Counted from the stretch's first letter, positions 16,624-24,647 are shown. The stretch is DNA of 64,000 nt from Paenibacillus radicis (ex Gao et al. 2016) (GCF_014641555.1 NZ_BMHY01000010.1:1-64000); one strand, 5' to 3'. A program made the numbers and translations. Notes: generated from the sequence alone by a model not told the origin.

Positions 16624-17850
16624 TTAGGGCAATTTAATTAATTCTTCTTTAGTACGCGTTAGCGGACGCGGAGATTCATCGGTTATTAGGTAGCTGTTCT
16701 CGATCCCTACCACACCTTGTCCCGGAAACGTAAATTTCGGCTCCACAGCAATAACCATTCCGGGCTGCAGCGGCATATCGAAGCCTTTCGCCAGAACCGG
16801 CCATTCATCGATTTCCAGACCGATCCCGTGTCCGAGGAACTTGGCCTGATCGGCCCCGTAGCCCATGAAATGAGCCGACAGACCGGCCGACAACGCCTGC
16901 TCCAGCGAATGCGTATACAATGCCGAACATACGGTGCCGGGAATCATTCGTTTCTCCGCCTCGCGCAAAATCGCTTCCGATGTCTGGTAAGCAAATGCCA
17001 GCTTCTCCGGAAGCTCCCCGATGACGGCCGTTCTTGTCTGATCGATAATATAGCCGTCGATACAACAGCCAATATCAAGCAAGATGGGCTCGTTTCGCCG
17101 AATAAGGCTGCGACTGACGCTTTGCGGCGATGCCGCACCAAGCCCCAACCCGCCTGCGGGACCGTCAAAATAACTCGGCATCGCCGCCGCTGCTCCAGCT
17201 ATCAGCATGCCTGTCGCAATCTCCTGGTTGTAGCCGCGCATCCGCATAAGACCGATATGCCCGCGTATCCGCAATTCATATTCAATTCGGGCAATCCAGG
17301 AAAGCTCCGACATTCCCTCATGCAAATCGTTCAGCGACTCCGTCAGCGCTTCATCCACTGCTTTCGCAGCCGCTTGAATCCGCTCCACTTCCATCTCCGA
17401 CTTGATCATTCTAAGTTTGCGAATCGATGCCGATCCATCCAGCAGCTTCACATTACCGTCCGGGCCAGCCAACAGTTCGGCCAGCTTCAAGTACGTTTGC
17501 GCAGGCAAGACATCGAGATCGGCAGCTATTCGCAAAGGTTGACCTGAACCGAACAATTCGGGATAATCACGCGCAAGCGTTTCCCTAAATTGCCGGAAAG
17601 CACCCAGTTCCTTAACGGTAACTCCGGTTTCTTGCTTGGCGCGCTCCACGCTTCTTTTAACATAAAAGACCGGTTCCCCATGGGCAGGGACGAAAGCATA
17701 TCCTGTCTGCATAGAGCCGGTAAAATAGTATAAATCGATATTTTGAGAGATCAGCATGCCATCCATTCCGCCCGACTGAAGCTCTCCCTGTAAACGGGAG
17801 ATTCGCTCAAAGGCAACAGATGTAGGGACATCCTGTAATTGATTCATCAT
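16624..17850 (-). CDS. M24 family metallopeptidase (Xaa-Pro peptidase-like)
   Basis: This 408-residue protein has a creatinase-type N-terminal domain (about 1-150) and a pita-bread M24 domain (about 155-408). The dinuclear metal ligands are present: two Asp in LLDIGCCIDGYIIDQTRT, His in LGHGIGLEIDE, Glu in VIAVEPKF and Glu in GIENSYLI. It probably removes N-terminal residues before proline, in the cytoplasm. The ATG at 17850 has GGAG 8 bases upstream. A longer frame to 17970 lacks a ribosome binding site. It is followed closely by ydbS. Confidence 0.9.
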   Translation of the reverse strand: MMNQLQDVPTSVAFERISRLQGELQSGGMDGMLISQNIDLYYFTGSMQTGYAFVPAHGEPVFYVKRSVERAKQETGVTVKELGAFRQFRETLARDYPELFGSGQPLRIAADLDVLPAQTYLKLAELLAGPDGNVKLLDGSASIRKLRMIKSEMEVERIQAAAKAVDEALTESLNDLHEGMSELSWIARIEYELRIRGHIGLMRMRGYNQEIATGMLIAGAAAAMPSYFDGPAGGLGLGAASPQSVSRSLIRRNEPILLDIGCCIDGYIIDQTRTAVIGELPEKLAFAYQTSEAILREAEKRMIPGTVCSALYTHSLEQALSAGLSAHFMGYGADQAKFLGHGIGLEIDEWPVLAKGFDMPLQPGMVIAVEPKFTFPGQGVVGIENSYLITDESPRPLTRTKEELIKLP

Positions 17851-17992
17851 TTTCTCAACTCCAAAGCGCAATGAATACTCCCGTATTACTGTAAAATCAA
17901 TGTGGGAGCTTACGCTTATTACAACAATAATCCTCAGCTTCGTCAACCTGTCATAAGCCTTTCCTTGCATGCGGGCTTCTGAATGAGAGTTC

Positions 17993-18330
17993 TAAATAGC
18001 GAACCTGCTTCGTTATTCGAGAATGACTAGACCTACAGCGAATCACCTTCGCTAATTTGCGAAGGTAAGTTCGCTCGAGGAGGGCTAGTTGCGGTCGCTG
18101 CACAGAATAGCGAACCGTTTTTCGATGTTGGTGAACCTAGCTTCTCGGATAGCGAAATTTGGTTCGCTGTTGGCCGTACATGCACGGAATGAGTCAAAAT
18201 AGCGAAAGTAGGTTCGCTGGAGAGCGAACCTGCTTCGTTAAAACAAGAGTAACTAGAACTGCAACGTAGCGATATCGCAAATAGGGAATCCGCTTCGTTA
18301 TTCGAGAATGACTAGAACTATAGCGAACCG
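17993..18330. repeat. Hairpin-rich intergenic element, copy A
   Basis: The 535-bp gap 17851-18385 has no gene. From 17993 to 18330 it is packed with AGCGAA and TTCGCT motifs that form small hairpins (for example 18037-18053, 18151-18168, 18212-18231). The core 18037-18240 aligns colinearly with a second copy at 54730-54934. A further 25-bp segment (18007-18031) is repeated exactly at 18292-18316. The element lies between the 3' end of the pilus operon and the 5' end of the M24 gene. No coding potential, terminal repeats or transposase is visible. Confidence 0.8.
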
Positions 18331-18385
18331 CCTCCACTAATAAGAGAAGAAATGAACAGTCATCTTCATCAGGTCGTTTAAATCC

Positions 18386-18874
18386 TCATCCAACCACCTG
18401 CTCCGCAACGCCTTTAATTTCCCAGCCAATTGGCTTAGTGGCGGTGAAAATTCTAGGATGCTCCATTCGGATTATAAGAATAACGCCGGGACTGCGCAGC
18501 GTCGCTTCATAATCGTATTCATCGTTACGGTAAACGTATGGAAAACTAACGCCTTCATCAATAATCTGGAACACAAGAATTTGAATCGGCTCACGAAGCG
18601 GAGAGTTCGGCAGCGGCTTCCAATCATTCCCGCTTAGCTGCAAATTCGCCGCCAAATAAGAGGAAGCTGCGGCTCTCGCCGCAGCTTCGTCAATACGAAT
18701 GATTCCCTCGGACAAAGCCTGCCGGTCAAGCTGTAAAGCCGCAGCGTGTGCAGCACGGTTCACAGCCCGCTTCCCTTGGTGCAAAAGCTTCATGGCCGCT
18801 TCCTCATCCGTCTGCTGCAAATGAAGCGTCATCCACACCGTTACCATCAGCGTCAACAGCAGTAGCTTATACAA
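18386..18874 (-). CDS. Pseudopilin-like protein, last gene of the pilus operon
   Basis: I do not recognise a named family for this 162-residue protein. It starts with one hydrophobic helix (about residues 2-18). An alanine-rich helical region (VNRAAHAAALQLDRQ, about 38-52) and a beta-rich C-terminal half follow. This resembles TadE/TadG-type minor pilins: N-terminal anchor plus extracellular domain. No type IV prepilin cleavage motif is visible. The TTG at 18874 has AAGGGGG 10 bases upstream. It is 18 bases downstream of another pseudopilin-like gene. Confidence 0.72.
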   Translation of the reverse strand: MYKLLLLTLMVTVWMTLHLQQTDEEAAMKLLHQGKRAVNRAAHAAALQLDRQALSEGIIRIDEAAARAAASSYLAANLQLSGNDWKPLPNSPLREPIQILVFQIIDEGVSFPYVYRNDEYDYEATLRSPGVILIIRMEHPRIFTATKPIGWEIKGVAEQVVG

Positions 18875-18892
18875 ACAACGATTGCCCCCTTC

Positions 18893-19318
18893 TTAAGGTA
18901 CATATTCGCTCATTTTAATTCCGAAAGCTCGCATTCTCTCATTCTCATCTACAGGAGCCAGACCGATTAAGCGATCGATCTGAAATAAGTTTTCATAAGG
19001 ATAGCTCATCGTCAGACGCAATCCGCTTCCCCGGGGAAGCGGCGCTGCCGGATTCGTTGCTCCAAGCCCATTGTCAGAGCTTATTTCGTATTCCACCGCT
19101 TCCGGCCGCATCCCGAAGCTTGCAAGCCTGCTGCGGGACTGGTCAATCATCTCCGTGTCGATGTAGCCGTAGGTTCCGCTTGCTCCAACCTCCAGCAAAT
19201 AATCGGTCTCCTGCTGCAAGACAGCCTGCCGGACAACGAGAACATGACGATAGATCGGCGAGAACATCATCCAGCACATCGTTGCGGCGAATAAAACAAA
19301 TACGAGTATGCTCTTCAT
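18893..19318 (-). CDS. Pseudopilin-like protein of the Tad-like operon
   Basis: This 141-residue protein starts MKSILVFVLFAATMCWMMF, a single N-terminal membrane helix. The rest is an extracellular domain rich in Tyr, Ser and Asp. Its first residues resemble those of the two mini-peptides encoded upstream (MRSILMT, MRNILMT), which suggests a shared targeting or assembly signal. It overlaps the 48-residue gene by 4 bases. A minor-pilin role is inferred from operon position. Confidence 0.72.
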   Translation of the reverse strand: MKSILVFVLFAATMCWMMFSPIYRHVLVVRQAVLQQETDYLLEVGASGTYGYIDTEMIDQSRSRLASFGMRPEAVEYEISSDNGLGATNPAAPLPRGSGLRLTMSYPYENLFQIDRLIGLAPVDENERMRAFGIKMSEYVP

Positions 19319-19461
19319 GGACTTAATTGCCGGATGTAGCCCCCGATTGCGTCTCCGGAATCGCTTAAGCTCTTGTTCATCCCGCGCTCTCCTTCCATAA
19401 CGTTCGTATAGATGACAATGACAACAATAAGGAGCAGCAGTGTCATTAGGATGCTTCTCAT
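19315..19461 (-). CDS. Mini-pilin-like membrane peptide, 48 residues
   Basis: This 48-residue peptide begins MRSILMTLLLLIVVIVIY, a basic N-terminus running straight into a membrane helix. A short polar tail (about 28 residues) follows. It is paralogous to the next upstream gene: the first 21 residues align with about half identical and most others conservative. It has the size of a Flp pilin but lacks the leader and the Gly|xxxxGlu processing site. The ATG at 19461 has GGAGGG 11 bases upstream, and the stop overlaps the next start by 4 bases. Confidence 0.72.
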   Translation of the reverse strand: MRSILMTLLLLIVVIVIYTNVMEGERGMNKSLSDSGDAIGGYIRQLSP

Positions 19462-19486
19462 CCTTCCATCATCCCTCCGGAACAGC

Positions 19487-19642
19487 CTATCTGCTAGAAA
19501 GCATTTGGCTGATTTTCGTATTTGCAGCTTCGCCCTGTGACGTAATTTGACTGCTCGTTCCTGTCGTATCCTTCGTAATAATGTTATTGAACAGCAAAAT
19601 GACGACAACAAGCATCATAACGGTCATTAAAATATTGCGCAT
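19487..19642 (-). CDS. Mini-pilin-like membrane peptide, 51 residues
   Basis: This 51-residue peptide begins MRNILMTVMMLVVVILLF, then has a Ser/Thr/Gln-rich tail without charged clusters. AAGGGG lies about 9 bases upstream of the ATG at 19642. It is paralogous to the 48-residue peptide 25 bases downstream. The pair lies where Tad operons encode the major Flp pilin, after the two TadB/TadC-type membrane genes. No prepilin-peptidase site is visible, so processing, if any, must differ from Flp. The pilin role is an inference. Confidence 0.72.
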   Translation of the reverse strand: MRNILMTVMMLVVVILLFNNIITKDTTGTSSQITSQGEAANTKISQMLSSR

Positions 19643-19668
19643 CTCGTTTCACCCCTTTCGATAATGAA

Positions 19669-20553
19669 TTAACCCAAAGACTCGAACAGCTTCTGCCCCT
19701 CTCTAATCCAGGGATAAATAAACACTTGAAAGGTATACAGAATCGGAATGCCTGCAATGATAAACAGTCCGTACGAGGCCGTCTCCTTGCGGCTTTCCTT
19801 CGCAAGCTCTAATTTCTCCTTATAATCCTGAATTCGCTCGCGAAGCAGCTCATAGTATTCAGGACTCTCATGCAGTCTTAACGAGTCGATTGTCTCGGCA
19901 AAGCTCATCCCGTCATCGGTTCCGATCCGATGCTTGAAGCGCCGAAGCGCCTGTTCGGCATCGTGATACCACTCCGTCAGCAGCCTGTCCATCTCCCCCC
20001 GCAGAACACGGGTATAGGGTACGCAGCGCGTCAGCTTCGTATGGATATGGAGCGAAGACTCTGCCAAATAAAGCAGTTGATTGCTCATGATGTAAATTTC
20101 TTTCGTGATGCGATACGCCCTCAGCTTCCGGATTGAGCGAAGCCAAGGCAAATCTGCATATAGCACTGCAATTAGCACGACAAGTCCAATCGGTAACAGC
20201 CCAGCTCGTCCCTGTCTCAGGTCCACTCCAAGCACCCCCAATACAATCAACGGAAGTAGAACTAGCAGAATGCGTCTGCCGGCAACATACCAAGCCGCAT
20301 CAGCTGTTAAGCCGCAACCGGCCAACAGCGTCTCCCGATCGGCAAAGGAAGACTGATCCCGCCCCAGCCGAAGCCGTCGCAGCCATCTGTCCGGCACCTG
20401 TTGATGCTGCCAGTCCAGTTTGACCAAATGTGTCCAGCGTGGTCTTCTTCGCGGAAGCAGCCGGAACAGGGCGAGCACGGCAATAAATCCGAATAGAAGC
20501 TGGCCTGCGAACAGACTAAAGCCCGTAAGCCATTGGGTCATTTGCATTTGCAT
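19669..20553 (-). CDS. TadC-like type II secretion F-domain protein
   Basis: This protein of about 294 residues has N-terminal membrane helices near residues 8-28 and 95-145, a cytoplasmic helical T2SSF-like domain (about 145-265), and a C-terminal helix (FIIAGIPILYTFQVFIYPWI). This is the layout of TadC inner-membrane platform proteins. The start is uncertain. The ATG at 20553 (MQMQMTQWL) follows a purine-rich GGAGAGGGAAGGGG by 12 bases and avoids overlap with the upstream gene. Starts up to 20649 are open. With the 20604 gene it should form the platform for the CpaF-like ATPase. Confidence 0.75.
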   Translation of the reverse strand: MQMQMTQWLTGFSLFAGQLLFGFIAVLALFRLLPRRRPRWTHLVKLDWQHQQVPDRWLRRLRLGRDQSSFADRETLLAGCGLTADAAWYVAGRRILLVLLPLIVLGVLGVDLRQGRAGLLPIGLVVLIAVLYADLPWLRSIRKLRAYRITKEIYIMSNQLLYLAESSLHIHTKLTRCVPYTRVLRGEMDRLLTEWYHDAEQALRRFKHRIGTDDGMSFAETIDSLRLHESPEYYELLRERIQDYKEKLELAKESRKETASYGLFIIAGIPILYTFQVFIYPWIREGQKLFESLG

Positions 20554-20603
20554 GGCAGTCGCCAGCCCCTTCCCTCTCCTATTTATTGAAACAATTGCGG
20601 TGG

Positions 20604-21539
20604 CTAAAGCTTGCGTCTTGAAAGCCATAATCCCATTAGAAACGAACAAAAGATAAGTACAACCGCATTGAGGAGCATATCTCTCCCGCCAGGGTCAAGA
20701 ACGTAATACCGATATGCACTTTGTTTGTTGTAATGCACATTAATGCCAATAAACAATGCCAGAAACAGCAGCGGTGTAAAATTGACGATCCGGATTTCAA
20801 GCAGCCGATTGCGCTCCTGTTCATTTGATCGTCTAGCCTTGCGCATGTCCCCGATTAGCTCCTTCAAACTGTCGGCAATCGGCGTCCCTTCCGAAAGAGC
20901 CGCCCGGATAATATTAACGAAATAATGGCCCCAGATATGGCCCAGCGAAGCAGCGAAAATACGCAGGCTCGCTTCATCATCTCCCCGTACGGACAAATTG
21001 CGGTACAACTGCTCAAATACAGGCTGAATCGGGCCGAGCAGACGCCTTTCCTCTACGGTACGCTGGAGTGCAATTCGCACCTGCCTGCCTCCTGTCACTA
21101 AATAACATTGATAGAACAGTTCAATGGATGGCAAAAAATCAAGCTGAAGCTGCAATTGCCGTTGAACAAGCATAGCTCTTAGCGTCGTATACGGCAGAAA
21201 GCCAGCGACAAGTCCGATAAGAAGCGTCCCCTTTATACTTTGAAAATAAAAACCGCCAGTCGCAATACCGGCCAGAAGCAATACAGCTGAAAAAACCGCC
21301 AGTCCCGTTGGCGACAGCTTAAGCTGCAGCGTTTCGAGCAATTCCGCCAAATGGCTGTACAGCCTGTCGTACCGTTTCAATCTCTCGGTCAGCCGAAAAC
21401 TCAGCCGGCCTCTTTGGCGAAATGCTAGCTTATCCCGCCTTGCTTGTTCGGCGCTCCATAACGTAAGTGCAAACCGGATGGCTATGAAAAGAAGCAGAAA
21501 CAGCAAAAGGGCGGCTGCGGCAATCGACAGCTTATTCAA
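20604..21539 (-). CDS. TadB-like type II secretion F-domain protein
   Basis: This 311-residue protein has an N-terminal helix, a helix pair near residues 85-125, a T2SSF cytoplasmic domain (about 140-250; EGTPIADSLKELIGDMRKAR) and two C-terminal helices. This matches TadB. The TTG at 21539 is chosen for the GGAGGGG 6 bases upstream; it overlaps the ATPase gene by 8 bases. TadB/TadC pairs form the inner-membrane assembly platform of Tad pili. Confidence 0.8.
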   Translation of the reverse strand: MNKLSIAAAALLLFLLLFIAIRFALTLWSAEQARRDKLAFRQRGRLSFRLTERLKRYDRLYSHLAELLETLQLKLSPTGLAVFSAVLLLAGIATGGFYFQSIKGTLLIGLVAGFLPYTTLRAMLVQRQLQLQLDFLPSIELFYQCYLVTGGRQVRIALQRTVEERRLLGPIQPVFEQLYRNLSVRGDDEASLRIFAASLGHIWGHYFVNIIRAALSEGTPIADSLKELIGDMRKARRSNEQERNRLLEIRIVNFTPLLFLALFIGINVHYNKQSAYRYYVLDPGGRDMLLNAVVLIFCSFLMGLWLSRRKL

Positions 21540-22917
21540 TAGCCGCCCCTCCCCGATCAAGTCTCACTCTGGCTTTGGCGGACGGGGACTCTGGAAATAG
21601 CCAATCCCGGGTATGTTCATCGTAACGCACCCAATCCCGAACGATTACACCTCCTGAAGCCCAATCGATTTCTCCAATCCGGGCAATAATTCGTCTGCCG
21701 TCGATATTTCGCATCTCGATGCCGATTTGCGTCACATACTCAGCGATTCGCTTCGTCAGCCGCTCCGGATTCATCCCCCGGCCATCCAGCATGCACATGT
21801 CGCAAATCGCCTCCGGCACATCCTCCAGCGTATTAGCATGAACGGTAGTCATGCTGCCGGAATGCCCTCTCGTACAGGCCCGAACATAAATATTGGCATC
21901 CATATCCCGAATTTCGGCATGAATAATGCGGTCGGGAGACTGGCGTAATGCAAGCTTGAAAGCCTGTTCCGCCCGGTGCAATGAATCCTCTTCTTCCGCT
22001 TCATATTCCACCGTGTTCTTATTTGGAAAATCCCGCCCGAGCATCATCTCGTAACGGCCTTCAATCGTTACAATTCTCTCCTCATCAGGAAGCTCGGCGA
22101 TGAGCGCCTTAATTAAATGCGTTTTACCGGAATTCGTTGGTCCAATGATAACGAGATTGAATCGGGATTGAAGGACGGCGTGGAGCATGTCCATCATTCG
22201 TGCATTCAGCGTCGAATAGGGCGGAGCAGCCAGCGCAGCCAAGCTAAAGCTCCTGACGATGAAGAAGCGGATTGTAAGCGTTGGCCTCGATGTGAAACCG
22301 AAGCCTGTCATCGTGACGCGGGAGCCGTCCCGGAGGACAACCTCGGCCCATCTTTTACGCGGACCAATCCGGTCATTATTATAGAGAACGAGGTTTTGCT
22401 GAATTCGCTCCACCTCGCGTTCATGCTCGAAGCAGTACCTCGAACGCGCAGCTTGTCCGCCTCGAACTTCATAGATAACCGTACCTACCACCTGAATCTC
22501 CTCCAGATCATCCTTCTGGCGAAGAACGAGCTCGAGCACATTCAAACCGATGACCTCGGCAAAAACCGCTTCGGCCAAAGTCTGATAGCTATGCGCATAA
22601 CCCTCCAACTGATGAATGCGCAGCCGGATCAGTTGATCTTCAATAATGGCTAGAATTTGCTCTCTTTCGTTAGCGAATCCCAGAACAGCCCGGTTCAACG
22701 TTTCGTTATACTGCCGCCGTTCCTCCTCCGACAGGCCGCGAGGTGATGCCAGGTAAGCTTTCATTTCCTCCGCCAGCCTGCTGAAATCGTCGCTGCGCTC
22801 CTGTCTGCTGCCCGTTCCTTCACTTTCCCCTACGGGCGCAAGCCGGCGGACGGCTGAAGCATAGCCTGTCGGAGAAAATCTTCCGTCGCCAGTACCGGTT
22901 TCAACACCTGTTGTCAT
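21532..22917 (-). CDS. CpaF/TadA-like pilus assembly ATPase
   Basis: This 461-residue secretion ATPase has a variable N-terminal region (about 1-130), a CpaF-type N-terminal domain, Walker A GPTNSGKTH (about 258-266), an acidic Asp-box-like stretch, Walker B region RIIHAEIRD, and the GHSGSMTTVHANT His box. The usual GEVRG of CpaF is AEIRD here, but the Walker B glutamate is kept. It powers pilus extension at the membrane platform. The ATG overlaps the MinD-like gene stop by 4 bases. Confidence 0.92.
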   Translation of the reverse strand: MTTGVETGTGDGRFSPTGYASAVRRLAPVGESEGTGSRQERSDDFSRLAEEMKAYLASPRGLSEEERRQYNETLNRAVLGFANEREQILAIIEDQLIRLRIHQLEGYAHSYQTLAEAVFAEVIGLNVLELVLRQKDDLEEIQVVGTVIYEVRGGQAARSRYCFEHEREVERIQQNLVLYNNDRIGPRKRWAEVVLRDGSRVTMTGFGFTSRPTLTIRFFIVRSFSLAALAAPPYSTLNARMMDMLHAVLQSRFNLVIIGPTNSGKTHLIKALIAELPDEERIVTIEGRYEMMLGRDFPNKNTVEYEAEEEDSLHRAEQAFKLALRQSPDRIIHAEIRDMDANIYVRACTRGHSGSMTTVHANTLEDVPEAICDMCMLDGRGMNPERLTKRIAEYVTQIGIEMRNIDGRRIIARIGEIDWASGGVIVRDWVRYDEHTRDWLFPESPSAKARVRLDRGGAAIE

Positions 22918-23768
22918 GAGCCTACCCCATTCCGGTGCGACAGCAGCTTACGGTACCAAGGCTGCGTATGCACAGCCGGAAAGTCGCGGCGAACGCCATG
23001 CTTGAGCATAATACTTTGAGCGGATCGCTTCATGGCAGCCTTTCCTTCGGGATCTTCTTTCAGCCATTGACCATAAGTTCCATTGTCCAATTGCGTAAAC
23101 AGATTGCTGGACAACTGCAGCTTTCCAAGCTTCGCCGTCCCCATCTCTTTGCATATTTCCTTCATACGATAACCTCCAGTGCTCCAAGGCGATTGAATAA
23201 CGATCGTTGCAAACTGCTCGGATTGAATGCCGAACAAAGGGGATAACTGATGAAGCCAACGCTTCCCATCCTCTTGAAAATGGGATAAAGCACTTGTCGT
23301 CACGACAATCCGCGAATCCGCTCTGCGCAAGGCACAAATCGTAGCTGCATTGTCCCAATAAGCACCGACGTCAACGATGACGAGTGAGAAGGCCCTCGTT
23401 GCGATGTCTATCAAATGCTCAACTTCCTCCGGCGTGAAATATTCGGCCTGATCCCGGTGCAAATTGCCGAACAGTACATGCAGGCAGGGCCGCTCCTGAA
23501 CCCGGTGCACTGCCCGCTGCAGCTTCTCTACGGTTAAGAAACCAGATTTAAGCTCCGGGCGAAGCTTGTCCAACGTAACGGGAGGCGAGTCCACGCCGAT
23601 GTAACGGTGAATTTTGGCGCTTTTCAGATGAAGGCATAAGTAAACGACTTGCTTATCGCTCGCTTCGGCAATCCGGTAAGCCAGTGCAAATGCCGCTGTC
23701 GTTGTACCGATATTGGGAGTAGTGCCCACAAAAGCGATAACCGGCGAAGCGGCTCCCGCATCGTTCAT
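22914..23768 (-). CDS. CpaE/MinD-like protein with degenerate P-loop
   Basis: This 284-residue protein has the order of a MinD/ParA fold: GTTPNIGTTTAAFALAYRIA at the N-terminus, a FSLVIVDVGAYWDNA switch-II-like segment (about residues 130-145) and a VVTTSALSH strand. The P-loop reads TTPNIGTTT and lacks both lysines of the deviant Walker A motif (KGGxxKT). Nucleotide binding or hydrolysis may therefore be weak or absent, as described for some TadZ/CpaE proteins. Its likely job is polar or site-specific placement of the pilus machine. It overlaps both neighbours by 4 bases. Confidence 0.85.
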   Translation of the reverse strand: MNDAGAASPVIAFVGTTPNIGTTTAAFALAYRIAEASDKQVVYLCLHLKSAKIHRYIGVDSPPVTLDKLRPELKSGFLTVEKLQRAVHRVQERPCLHVLFGNLHRDQAEYFTPEEVEHLIDIATRAFSLVIVDVGAYWDNAATICALRRADSRIVVTTSALSHFQEDGKRWLHQLSPLFGIQSEQFATIVIQSPWSTGGYRMKEICKEMGTAKLGKLQLSSNLFTQLDNGTYGQWLKEDPEGKAAMKRSAQSIMLKHGVRRDFPAVHTQPWYRKLLSHRNGVGS

Positions 23769-24490
23769 GATCCCTCACCTGTCCGCTCCGCAGGCACGTT
23801 AAGCGATTCAGGACTGAATGCGATAACCAGCTTTCCCGCACCTTCCTTGCAGTAGCCGTCAATTAGCAGCCACTGCGGTTCCGTCAGATTCAAATTAATA
23901 TAATCGATCATTCCGTTCGCATCCCGCCTCGAAGCGTACATGCGAGCTTTATCATCGTCAGCGAGCGACAACAGATTCGAGTTTTGCATATTATCGATCT
24001 CCGTATTGCCCGATGATTTCACAGATGCGACTGTTACCAGCTCCTCGAACAGCCGCCGGGACGGCTCACCTTCACCGGACACATAAAGGGTTACTTTATC
24101 ACCAGCGCGAATGCCATTGGAGATTGAGCGGACGTACTCCCTAGGAATCTGAAACGTCGATTCCGAGCCCGCTGGAAGCAAGCGGTAGCGGTTGATTTTC
24201 CATGCAAGGATCGGCTCATTCGTTCCAAGCGGAACGACTGTCTCCATTCCGGCTACTGCGCTTGCATCAAGGAGCATATCCTTGTCCAGCGTATCCCGCG
24301 GCATGCGCCGGTAAATCAAATCTTCCATTTCAAGCCGCTTGCCTGCTTCAATGAACCGCTTCGGCACGACAACCGCAACCGTCTCCTGCTTCTCCAGCTG
24401 CAGCCGCTGCATATGAAACAAACCATAAACGACCGAGACCGACAGGAGCGCGGCCGCCACACTAATACCCGCACTACGCTTTCTGCTCAT
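23765..24490 (-). CDS. CpaB/RcpC-like SAF-domain protein, first gene of the pilus operon
   Basis: This 241-residue protein has an N-terminal membrane helix (about residues 7-25), then a SAF domain with the typical VVVPKRFIEAGKRLEMEDL and DASAVAGMETVVPLGTNEPI segments (about 38-95). A C-terminal domain is typical of RcpC/CpaB. In Tad systems CpaB acts outside the membrane in pilus assembly. The ATG at 24490 follows AGGAGGAGAG. It leads a run of genes with 4-base overlaps and has a terminator-containing leader upstream. Confidence 0.88.
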   Translation of the reverse strand: MSRKRSAGISVAAALLSVSVVYGLFHMQRLQLEKQETVAVVVPKRFIEAGKRLEMEDLIYRRMPRDTLDKDMLLDASAVAGMETVVPLGTNEPILAWKINRYRLLPAGSESTFQIPREYVRSISNGIRAGDKVTLYVSGEGEPSRRLFEELVTVASVKSSGNTEIDNMQNSNLLSLADDDKARMYASRRDANGMIDYINLNLTEPQWLLIDGYCKEGAGKLVIAFSPESLNVPAERTGEGS

Positions 24491-24529
24491 CTATTCTCTC
24501 CTCCTCAGCCCGGCAACGCATAAAAAAAA

Positions 24530-24577
24530 GAACGCAGCAGTAGCCCTAAGGCTAATCTACTTGCGTTCTTCGCAAAG
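24530..24577 (-). promoter_or_regulatory. Candidate transcription attenuator in the pilus operon leader
   Basis: Minus-strand arms GAACGCA (24568-24562) and TGCGTTC (24536-24530) form a hairpin followed by eight T (24529-24522). This is a full intrinsic terminator lying between the operon promoter and its first gene. A competing hairpin TTGCG-AAGAA-CGCAA (24575-24561) uses the same bases as the 5' arm. The two folds are mutually exclusive, as in attenuators. What would switch them is unknown; I see no known riboswitch aptamer. Confidence 0.6.
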
Positions 24578-24618
24578 CATTGCTTAACTATATAGAAATT
24601 CAACAACCAATTAATGTA

Positions 24619-24647
24619 ATAATAGCAACTAATAGCAATGTTGTCTA
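24619..24647 (-). promoter_or_regulatory. Pilus operon promoter
   Basis: On the minus strand TAGACA (24647-24642), a 17-base spacer and TATTAT (24624-24619) lie about 130 bases upstream of the CpaB-like start. This leaves a leader of about 120 nt that includes the attenuator hairpin. Confidence 0.65.

Noticed and set aside
24490..24620. Cyclic di-GMP riboswitch in the pilus operon leader
   Set aside because: The context would fit, but I could not find the conserved c-di-GMP-I or -II aptamer segments, and the leader before the terminator is too short.
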